From NCBI GenBank assembly GCA_002751075.1, contig NAOQ01000500.1:14012-29716 (forward strand): a stretch of DNA of 15,705 nt, in the 5' to 3' direction. A program made the translations under genes and the position numbers. Of the stretch, positions 1 through 8,720 are shown one piece after another (the stretch's first letter is position 1; every line of letters starts with the position of its first letter). Source of the stretch: Ichthyophonus hoferi (Eukaryota; Opisthokonta; Ichthyosporea; Ichthyophonida; Ichthyophonidae). A model generated the notes under the pieces. It searched no databases. It was not told the origin of the DNA and saw only the letters and a program-made list of their open reading frames with translations.

Positions 1-542
1 GTTCTTCGGTCGTACAGTAATACGTGCCGCGTTTCTACTGATAACAATATCATTATGCCCAATAAAATTACAAAGATAACACTGTTAACTTACTCCTGTA
101 TATAAAAGTGTATACTATAGTAATCAGAATATATATATGTGTGTAGACTATGGTATGCTCCTTTCTTTGTTACCGAATAACTCATTAATAATATGTAATT
201 GTATATATTATTGTATGTTTTGTTTACCTGTAAAAAAGCTATAAGAATCCAACCATTCCAATTTCTAGAGTGGCTCTTAGCTCCATGGTAGCGGTATCGT
301 AATCTGCAATTTCTCATTGGTCCATACATTACTAATCACGTGATAACATCCATCGAATTATCGATCGGAATCCAATCGTTGATTTTGCGATCATAACAAT
401 TTCCCATGTATAACAAACCAATCAGAACATTGCACAAATACTTAAAGGGGTTATAATAAATGCTAAGAATAATACGCGATTATAACTATACAATGGAATC
501 CCCAGATTAATTAAATATCCCAGTTTAATTACTATATATTTT
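1..542. other. AT-rich sequence, no gene identified
   Basis: I see no supported gene here. The sequence is AT-rich with short TA runs. A minus-strand patch at about 239-308 reads like a short coding stretch behind an AG acceptor-like site, but it cannot be tied to any other exon and is not called. The left copy of the duplicated unit begins at about 543. Confidence 0.4.
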
Positions 543-621
543 GTTATGATCGCTAGAAACGGCATATCACAATCTTAATTACGATCGTCATCTTATCTAT
601 TGATTAACACCCACATCACAT

Positions 622-1145
622 ACCAGATATTTCCGTTTGGTTAAGAAGTCGTTTTTTGGACTTAGAGAATTGCACTTGAGCACGATCTGAGACGTCACTG
701 GTCTAAAGACTCAGCTAGTAACATAGACGTCATTTCTTTATGAGGGACCCCTTTCGGGTAGTCTCATTTATTGTCTTATCTGATTCTGAATATGGAGCCT
801 TCTCCATATTCTTACTTTAAAATAGTGAAAGAAGTAAGGTATTGATCTAAAAGAATTTTATCCTGGTAAATAATATTATCTTTATACTAACATATACAGT
901 TAGTAAATAAGAAAGAATATATAAATACTCTACCTCTATTACTATTTAGAAGTAAGAATATAGAGAAAGCTCCATATTCAGAACCAGATAAGACAATAAA
1001 CGAGACCACCTGAAAGGGGTCCCGCATAGAGAAATGGTCTAAAGACTCAGTTGCTAACATAGTCATCAGTGACGTCTCAAACTGCACTCAGCTGCAATTC
1101 TCTAAGTCCCAAAACCAGCTTCTTAACCAAAGGGAAATCTCTGGT
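622..1145. mobile_element. Foldback / long-TIR element (non-autonomous DNA-transposon-like)
   Basis: The left arm (about 622-840) and right arm (about 935-1145) are long imperfect inverted repeats of one another, around a central AT-rich loop. The outer ends read accagatatttcc on the left and, in reverse complement, accagagatttcc on the right. Shared landmarks are the ttggttaagaag stretch, cttagagaattgca, gagacgtcactg, gggacccctttc and ttgtcttatctg. No transposase is encoded; open frames here are shadows. A 26-bp segment (701-726 and 1037-1062) sits in the same orientation in both arms, so it is flipped relative to the rest of the repeat. The element lies inside the duplicated unit, at a point where the right copy (about 12470) runs through uninterrupted. 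The exact target-site duplication is not resolved. Confidence 0.8.
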
Positions 1146-1376
1146 TCCTTACACATATAGTCTAAATATAGGATAGAAATTGGATTATCTCACTAATGAT
1201 TGCATACTTTAATTAATATCAATCGATTCAAAGGCTTTTAATATTACTAACAGTGCTAGTACTCTTCATAAACTAAATCATGACACACAGCTTTTAGACA
1301 ATGAGTATCTTTGTCATGTCAATCACATGTCAGTAGTTCACTTATATTACTTCACTACTAGACTATCTATATATAC

Positions 1377-2540
1377 TGTTAGAATCCAACTATTGTCTTA
1401 AATAGTAAATAGCTTATTTTGGTAAATCTTTACAGGGGACCAATAACGACCCTGCTGATGGCAACCGTACTGTTTGATGATGCCAAGATCCGGATTATCA
1501 CATATATAGGCATGTGATCTCAATGTGGAGCTCAGCATCATCTTCCATCTTCTTACCAGGTGACTCTGCATTACTGAGATTCTTAGATGCTGACTTTATG
1601 AGATCTCCCGACTCCTTAAAGTGCATTTCTGGTTTGATAGCAATTATTAACAAAGCATACGTCTCTTTGAGAAGCACAAAACAGACGTTACATGCATTAA
1701 GCTCAGGGGTACCCGAGTTTATAGTTCTCATTGATACATCCAAGGAGATGATATGGCTAGGTTGCCTTCTGGAGGAACTAGGCCAACCAAGTCAGTTCCC
1801 TGTCAAGATCCTGGGTGATAACAAAGCCAGTATTGTGATGGGTGAGGCAGTGACTCTGGGCTCAAGAACAAAGCACATTGGACTGCAGAACTGTTTTGTA
1901 CAAAAGTTGGTCACTGTAGGAAAAGTAGCCTTTGACTATGTAAGTACAAACAAAAAAAATATGGCCAATATATGCACAAAGTTGCTGACTGGAGCAGCAT
2001 GGATCAACCCTATGGGACTCCTGGGAATGAAGGACTGCTTGGAAAGATGGAAAGCATAAAGTATTTTGAGTGTGAAACACTTATCAGTGTAAATATAAAT
2101 ATATATATAACGTTGAATTTAAATTGTACCTTGTGAAACCTGGTAGTTGCAAGATGGACTGTCAGAATCTAACTATTATCTTAAATAATAAATAGCTTAT
2201 TCTGGTAAACTGTAAATTGTGAGGGACGGTCAATCTGTAAGATTGGGAACTGCCGACCCATCCCAACTCAGGTCAAGTTGTAAGATTAGAACCGTTAACC
2301 TGATTTAATCCGAGTTAAGCAGTAAGATCTGGACTGACCTGTATATGATTCATATTCTGCAGTACATCAGGGTTCGGGTGTGTCAAGAGCAGATTACGGT
2401 TTTTATATAAAAACCAAATTAAAGAATAAATGAAACATAGTTGATTGCATACATTGCTCTTTGTATCAACACCCAAGTGTGGTTGTAACTTAGTGAGTAC
2501 TTTCAAGGTGAAAGGTATATCATTAAAATTTAATATATAC
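1377..2540 (+). mobile_element. LTR/Copia fossil, broken
   Basis: This is a remnant of a Copia-type retrotransposon. An LTR-start fragment beginning TGTTAGAATC lies at 1377-1427 and its counterpart TGTCAGAATC begins the 3' LTR at 2160, which runs to about 2535-2541. Between them a pol remnant (about 1514-2059) resembles the RNase H end of Copia pol, with a DNKAS stretch followed by SRTKHIGLQ. The flanks share tatac (1372-1376 and 2536-2540), a likely target-site duplication. Most of the internal region and most of the left LTR are missing, so the element is broken by at least one large loss. The two LTR starts differ at about 5 of 50 positions, so the insertion is old. Confidence 0.8.
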
Positions 2541-2562
2541 ATAGGGCTAAGTCACATCTTTT

Positions 2563-2580
2563 GACTTATTTATATAGTGA
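2563..2580 (+). promoter_or_regulatory. TATA-like box before the left small ORF
   Basis: The string gacttatttatatagtg lies about 55-65 bp upstream of the ATG at 2632. It is kept almost unchanged at 12722-12738, at the same distance from the second copy's ATG. Conservation and spacing suggest a core promoter, though it may only be shared ancestry of the repeat. Confidence 0.35.
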
Positions 2581-2631
2581 ACACCAATCAGTACTCTCTA
2601 TTTTATCAACCACTACTGAAGAACAAAAATC

Positions 2632-2880
2632 ATGTCTGGTGGATATGTAGAAAAAATATTAGGAAATATTCATAGACATAATACACACTTTATATCTCTA
2701 CATGGTTCCACTGGCACTAATAGAGCATCAATATGAATTGATGTTGATAAGCAAAAAATACCAAGGCTAGATTTAACTCCACCTAGTTACACTAATATTT
2801 CACTAATATCTGGCATTCAACAAAGTGTGGGAAACGTAGATAGATTAAAAGAAAATAGATTAAGAGTAGAATTAGGAGAA
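2632..2880 (+). pseudogene. Broken copy of the small ORF (paralogue of 12792-13100)
   Basis: From the ATG at 2632 the sequence aligns codon for codon, without gaps, with the first 84 codons of the ORF at 12792. Shared stretches include KILGNI, HFIS, HGST, LTP, ISLIS and IQQSVG. This copy has an in-frame TGA at codon 35 (about 2734), and its similarity to the other copy stops after the RVEL stretch. By eye there are about ten silent codon differences and about 27 replacements between copies, which gives no clear sign of purifying selection. The protein family is not recognised. Confidence 0.55.
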
Positions 2881-3264
2881 AACAATTTTAATTTTACTCA
2901 TATATTTAATGGTTATTGGGCCTCAAACACATTTAAGAAACTATTCTGCACTCAACACTCAACTTCCTACCCAATGTATCTACTTCAAATGAGTAATACA
3001 AAATTTGGCCATCACTCTGCAATAGGGCAACAATCACATCTCCCTCATTCCTTGCATCACCACTGATCACATAGTAGCAATCCAATTGCCATGCCTTTGA
3101 GCACATCTCAACCAGATTTACCTTTGAATACCTCTTGAACATCTACCATTTTCAGGATACCCAAAAAACAAGATCTAAAGTCTTCAGTTCTGCCTTTGCC
3201 ATTGCGGTTCTACAGAGACTCTCGGTCAGTTGGATCAACAACAACAACACAGACTTTTAATCAG
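2881..3264. other. Intervening sequence, no gene identified
   Basis: No recognisable gene. The minus strand at 2933-3142 has a 69-codon open stretch with a fairly protein-like composition, but no domain, partner exon or repeat copy supports it. Around 3236-3256 there is a short CAA-type simple repeat. Confidence 0.35.
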
Positions 3265-5560
3265 TGTTACAAGATTGCTAACTCTGAATGAACACATGGT
3301 TATATTTGAGTTGTTGTTACATACTCTGCATGTAGTGAATTAGCTAATGAGTCACATAAGAAAACACTAATCTAACCTTGTTATTAGGATCAGACACTTC
3401 TAGTGCCCCAACACACCTGGACATACCCAGCAATCCCACATGCCTGTATATATGTATAATACTGTTATAGGAAAATAAGAATGTGTTTGTGACACGCAAA
3501 ACTTTGCATTCATTTAGTATTTGTTAACCAATATCATAATATATTTATATATGTAGCCTTATTATACAACACCTAATTGGTGACCCTAAAGCCTGTAGAA
3601 AAATCACTAAAACTACTACAGAGTTCTATATGGTTATGGACCCAGCCCACTTCCACTCTGCCACTCTGCTACATACAAATTCTGATAAGGTTATAGATTA
3701 GCATGCCTCTATGGCAAACCAGCTCAACAACACACGGGACAATAAGTCTCTGATTATTCAAGACAGGCAGCAACTCAATGCTCTAGAATACATCAAATTA
3801 CCCACTCCATTCCCTTCATCCGTGGAAACAGCAGTTCTGAGAACAAAGGAAGTTTCTTTTGTCAACTCCCTTGTGCACCTTCATGTTTTTAGAAGCTTTT
3901 GCAAAGAACCTGCTAGCAATACAGGCTCCATTAATTACTTGTAAACACACCCTAACTTAGATAATATGGATACAAACTAATTGCCACTTGAGTTTGAGTT
4001 TTGACCGCATGAGACTACACTACAAGAGTCTCCAGCCCAGCAAATAGCATACATTGCAGCATCCTTCGATAAACTAATTTTTTTTTTGACATTAAGAGAG
4101 TACCACTGTATGGTGACCACATGAGTGCCATATAACTATGCAATTAGACATGTGTTTTGAAGAACACACGCCATATTGCTGCCCGTTTCCACTGCATCAG
4201 GGAAATGCTAAGCAATAAGGAGATTAAAGTCTGAAGTATCTCATCCAAGAATCAAGCTATTGATTGTCTGAATAAACCTTTCAGACCAGAACCGTTTCAA
4301 ATAGCAAAGAGACACCTATGCCTGCAAACACAACCCTATGCAATAAACACTCTGGACTGGACCTGAGAAACTAACAGTACAAGTACATTAATGTGGTAAC
4401 AATTTTCTTTTTCTTTTGGCTCTTTCCAGCCGATGGAAGAGTATTACCAGATCCCTAACCACAGATGAATAAGTAGGTTTGATCTAAGTCCAGAAAATAA
4501 GGATATCAATGATTGTGGCTCAAGATTAGTTAGTTACATAATAATTTAATTGCATAATACTTTTCAACTTGATAGATTGATTTGTCAATACAAAATATGT
4601 GAAGAGTTATACCCAATGAAGTAGCTACCTCAAGAGTCATTCTATGAAGAATATACTGGTATTGGATTGTCAAGATAAATTGAGCCAAGCATAAATGTAA
4701 ACTGCAACAAATTGCCTATGACAAACAAAGATTGACCTACTGATTTCCAAGGCTACTTTATCCAATGATGTGATGACAAAATCAAACTATCACAGACCAG
4801 ACACATTCAGGACTGAATCAAGTCCTAAGGCTAAGAGCTTTGCCGTCCAACTTACTCTCTGATTCTTCTAGAACATATCAAGGAGGCCACTAACACCGAC
4901 AAGGAATCGGGACCTTGTGGCCACATTACTTACCAAAAATTGTTTGGATGTTTACTATGAATTGCCAAGTCCAGCCCACCCGATTGCCAGTTTGCAGTAA
5001 GCTACCTCGCCCAATACACAAGGGAACCCACAATGTCCATCTGGAAAATGGCCATGCACCTTCTAAGGTACCTGTAAATTACAGCAAAAGAGTCCATAAT
5101 ATACTAGAGGGCACCACTGACGCACAATGCCTTCTCTGTTGTAGACTTTGCAGCTGATCCACACACATCCCAAAGTACCTTGGGATATACAACTTACCTC
5201 ACCACCTGAAGACCAATCGATTGGCTCTCTAAAAAACAAAATATAACTGCCTAATCAACTACTGAAAGCGAGTATATTGCCATGTCAACCACATATCAGC
5301 AGATCTCTTATATGGTTTCACTACTAAACTGCCTACATATAGACACCAGATGTATAAAGTTACACACTGACAACCAGTTAGTAATACGTCTTACCGCGGA
5401 AAGCGGTGTTCCCAGAGGTACTCAACGTATCAAAGTTAGGTACTGGTATGTCTAGGATTGTGTAACATTGGAGTTCATCTCTGGGGATTGTGGCAGTGTC
5501 GTAAAAGATATATTCACCAATTAAATAAACAGAGCAAAGCCTTACTTTTACCAATGAGTG
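3265..5560 (+). mobile_element. LTR/Copia fossil, larger copy, heavily broken
   Basis: This is a second, older Copia-type remnant. A 5' LTR spans about 3265-3571 and ends ATACAACA, followed by a primer-binding-like attggtgaccc (3576-3585) and an untranslated leader to about 3700. A gag-position stretch lies near 3711-3944. The pol part is at about 4700-5560, where pieces recall the end of the Copia reverse transcriptase and then RNase H, for example ESEYIAMST near 5257. It carries many breaks (more than five) and no clear 3' LTR was found. Its LTR and leader recur in inverted orientation at about 6110-6470. The family assignment rests mainly on the RNase H end. Confidence 0.7.
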
Positions 5561-6109
5561 TACAGCTATTAATTAATTTCCCATTTGTGAATCTGTAATG
5601 TCTAAAATATTGTTATAATGATATAGTAACGTATGCAGTAGTAGCAATCAATAACCTGGAATATTTGATAACCAAATAATAATATTATAAATAAACAAAC
5701 AACTTGGGTTGGTTCATGTGTTGCAGTAGTGACATTGTGCAGAGAAAAGTAATCACACTTGTCAAACTAGGTGTGTTGAAACCGAATATGATGAACCGAA
5801 TTATAACATAAGTTTGTAAACTTGAAAATATTTGTTTACTTCTGAATAGTTGATGGGTCTGACTAATTTAATCTTGACTTGGGCTAATTATAAAAACACA
5901 TTCATTTCAGGTCAAATTAAATAACCAAAACAATTTGGTTTACACTTAATCTTCCGTATATAAATATGGTGATTACTTTACAATTCTATTCAAACACAGG
6001 CCATAGGGACCCTCCTGTCTGTACTTATTTCTAACAATTTTCTACCCATAATAGTTGAGAGGGGTACAGCAATTAGCCATTTTGGTTTAATATAATTGAG
6101 TAAAATGGT
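5561..6109. other. AT-rich spacer between fossils
   Basis: No gene seen. The sequence is AT-rich with no long open frame and no clear terminal repeat. It may include remnants of the 3' end of the plus-strand Copia fossil or the internal part of the inverted one, but I could not align it with either. Confidence 0.35.
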
Positions 6110-6470
6110 GCTATACAACAATGCGCTTGACCCTGGCTTTCGTTATTATAGCAATCTGTGGTAGTTCTATCAACTTGCCCACAGGCCTCGAGGTCGCCAA
6201 TTGAGTGTTGTATAGTAGGACTATATATATAATGATATTGTTTAACAAATATTAAATGAATGCAAGGTTTAAATTGTTCTTGTCTTTAATATCTTGCTTT
6301 ATAGCATGTGGTTGTACTAGTGTTTCCTTATATCACTCATTAGCTAATTTACTGCATGCAAACTAAGACTAAGTATCGACAAATTAAATATACCTATGTG
6401 CTAATTCGAAGTTAATGACCTTGTAACAAAATGTAATACCAAAACTGTTACATTTTTAGAGTAACACCCT
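6110..6470 (-). mobile_element. Inverted LTR plus leader fragment of the same Copia family
   Basis: Read on the minus strand, about 6365-6206 matches the LTR at 3330-3571, including the stretch around ttagctaatgagt and the end CTATACAACA. It is followed by CAATTGGCGACC and a leader (to about 6110) that parallels 3576-3660. The LTR probably begins nearer 6470. Nothing past the leader is recognisable, so this is a truncated fossil. The two LTRs look about 80-85% alike by eye, which implies an old insertion. It lies about 100 bp downstream of the protease gene's stop codon. Confidence 0.65.
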
Positions 6471-6567
6471 GTGTTAACAATAATAATAAATTAATATCAT
6501 ATAAATACTGAGAATGACAAATCATCGCTTCAATCGCAATTCAAAGCTAAAGTAATTACCATTGTTA

Positions 6568-8720
6568 TTACGCTCCAAACTTACAGTCCTTCATATCGGG
6601 ATGCACCCAGGCTCTATATCTCCCCATCTTTCTCTGCACACTTATACTAACGGGCCACTTCCAAATACCAACCAGCTGAGGGGTCAGGTTACGCTTGACA
6701 ATGTTACAAAAGCGTTCAAACCACTCACTATACTTTTTCTTTTCGCTGTCAAGGAGCGGTGTTTCAAGTGGAAGGAGCATAAACTCTCCAGAATGTTCAA
6801 TTAAGGGGTCCCAGCCAAACCGGTCTACCAACTGTACAAGAAGTTCTAGGTTTACGTAAAAATTCTCAGGCGCAGCAGTCTGAGGCTTGGAGCACCAATC
6901 ACGTCTTAGACTAAGGCGACGGGACCCAGATAGTTGAATGACATTCTCGTGGTCCCAACGTGTGTAGTTCAGAACGCTTTTCTCAAAGTAGAGACTCATA
7001 AAATTGTTGCTGGTTTCACCCCAATTAGGAAGTATCCAATGAACCAACTGGTAGTTGTGGCCAAACTCATGTCGAAGACCCCAGCCAGATTTAGGTTCCG
7101 ATACAATACCGAACATAGATATAGCCCAGTTTAATGTACCCATAGCAGGGTAACCAGAGTGGCCGGCACCTACCGATATTTGAATATCACAAGCAAATTC
7201 TTCGGGACGATAACGATGTACGGTATTATTGGCAAAGCGATTGTAGGCCCCTATGACATTTGACCAGTACTCACCCATGACATCAAGGTCAACAGTCGTA
7301 TTGAATCCATCTGTTGGAAGGTTGAAAACACCGCCGTTAAAGTGATACTCGGCAAAGGGGGGAAATTCCTTCCCTTGAACACTTGCTTTAAAGGTAGTCT
7401 GGTCTGTTTTACCGTAGGTATAGGACATCATTTCAACTCCGCCAGAAATAGTTATAACTCTTTCACGCCACTTATTTTCAGGGACCATGAAAACTATCTG
7501 ACCACCATGGGGGGAGTAGATGACTGTTGTAGCTTCAGATAGTTTTGATTCCGTTACTAGGGGGTCGGGGAATCGATAGTAAGAGTTTTTTCCCCAAAGA
7601 CTGTCACTCCAGAGACCAATTCTTACGTTGAACAAACCTATAAGGTCCTTAGGGATGGTAATGACAATTTCCTCATTGGGACTGGCATATAGACCAGTGT
7701 GCTTAATGCCCCAGGACAAAGGGATACCATAGGCAAAACGACTATCTATATGTCTGTAGTTGAGATCAATCGTCACATTCATTGTCACACGCGGGATGCT
7801 CTCTTTAACTGGTCCTGGCCAATAACTCATAGTAGGAATTGGAAATTTTTTATCCTTTGGTGTGATGGCATTAAGCCCGCTTTGGAGAGTCAAGAGCGCA
7901 AAGGGTACTCTTTCACTTTTAATAATGGGAAGATTAATGGACCAGAGAGCGGTGTTGTTGGTAACATAAGAAGTAACCTCTTCATAAAGACTTGCTACTC
8001 GTGGGACAGACCCTAGGACATTGGGAAAACTGGACATAGCTTTTAAACCTTTTCCCAGTACATCAAGAGCTTTGGCAGTTTCAAGGTCAAATTGGAGTGC
8101 CGTAGCGGACTGCTGAACCTGGATCAACTCTAGGGCAGCTAAGATGGTCATAGGCTGATTTTTTTTAGGATAAACTACATGGCCGTCACTATTCTTATCA
8201 GCCAGATAGGCAACGCCATCCCTCCAGAACACCCTGTTGAAGGCGCTGTCGAGGGCTTTTTTAAGGTGCCAGGTATAGCCGCCAGTGATAAGTATACCTC
8301 CCTGACGGACAAATTTGCCTACATTCTCATCAAGATCATTGGCACCACAAATGTACACATCAGTGTCTTGTAATTGATCGTTTCCAACTTTCTTACTGTT
8401 TGGATATCCCAGGTTATTCCTCACATAAGACAGGTAAGCCTCTGAAGCATCAACCTGGTCACCCTGGGCCAAGTATGTAATCAAATTTTTGTAAAATGTG
8501 GTGCTTATAGACTTGATGATTGCACTCTCGTGACCTACAAAATAAATCCATCCCTTTCCAACAGGGGTTAAGCATCCAAGATTAACAAATTGGTCATTCG
8601 GGAAAATATGTAAAGCGTTAGGATGTATACTAGTGGGAATAGAACGCCCACGTCCTTTAGGAATGTTGAAGTCGTCAACATTAGCGATGAGGGCCTTATA
8701 TAAAATGTTTATGTCATCAA
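6568..8720 (-). other. Exon 8: TCAF-like region plus M60 metallopeptidase
   Basis: This is one long exon of 2153 nt. Its first part has the TCAF/FAM115 hallmarks GKGWIYFVGHE and VYICGAND followed by GGILITGGYTWHLKKA, a Rossmann/amidotransferase-like fold region. The M60 domain begins near TGLYASPNEEI. The zinc site HEFGH is encoded at 7071-7057 and the third ligand glutamate (NWGETSNN) at 7017-7015. The acceptor aaacag (8722-8721) lies just inside the open frame and is chosen because it alone keeps phase with exon 7. I saw no canonical AATAAA soon after the stop. Confidence 0.9.

Larger units (their letters stand above)
543..2880 (+). repeat. Left copy of a diverged duplicated unit, carrying two nested insertions
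   Basis: Three stretches align in order and orientation with 11708-13040: about 543-610 with 11708-11770, about 1153-1376 with 12473-12705, and 2541-2880 with 12706-13040. The aligned parts look roughly 75-85% identical by eye. The left copy is split by a foldback element (622-1145) and a Copia remnant (1377 to about 2540), neither of which occurs in the right copy, so both inserted after the duplication or were absent from the source. The right copy has its own extra ~690 bp at about 11770-12457. The unit ends in a short gene-like ORF. Whether it is a segmental duplication or two copies of an unnamed transposon cannot be told from this window. Confidence 0.75.

Noticed and set aside
90-329. 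A 79-codon minus-strand open frame with GTAAAC donor-like sequence within it
   Set aside because: Low-complexity end, no domain, no partner exon; an alternative frame at 239-308 looks as good, so neither is supported.
887-1087. A 66-codon minus-strand open frame
   Set aside because: It lies entirely within the right arm and loop of the foldback element and has no domain.
2933-3142. A 69-codon minus-strand open frame of protein-like composition
   Set aside because: No domain or partner exon recognised and it sits among fossil repeats; may be a gene fragment but cannot be supported.
6562-8373. Several plus-strand open frames of 64-105 codons
   Set aside because: They lie opposite the long M60 exon and are antisense shadows without domains.
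6568-8720. Viral enhancin or a recent bacterial M60 gene captured by transfer
   Set aside because: TCAF-type sequence precedes the M60 domain and the gene has seven spliceosomal introns and animal-type modules, so it reads as an ordinary host gene.
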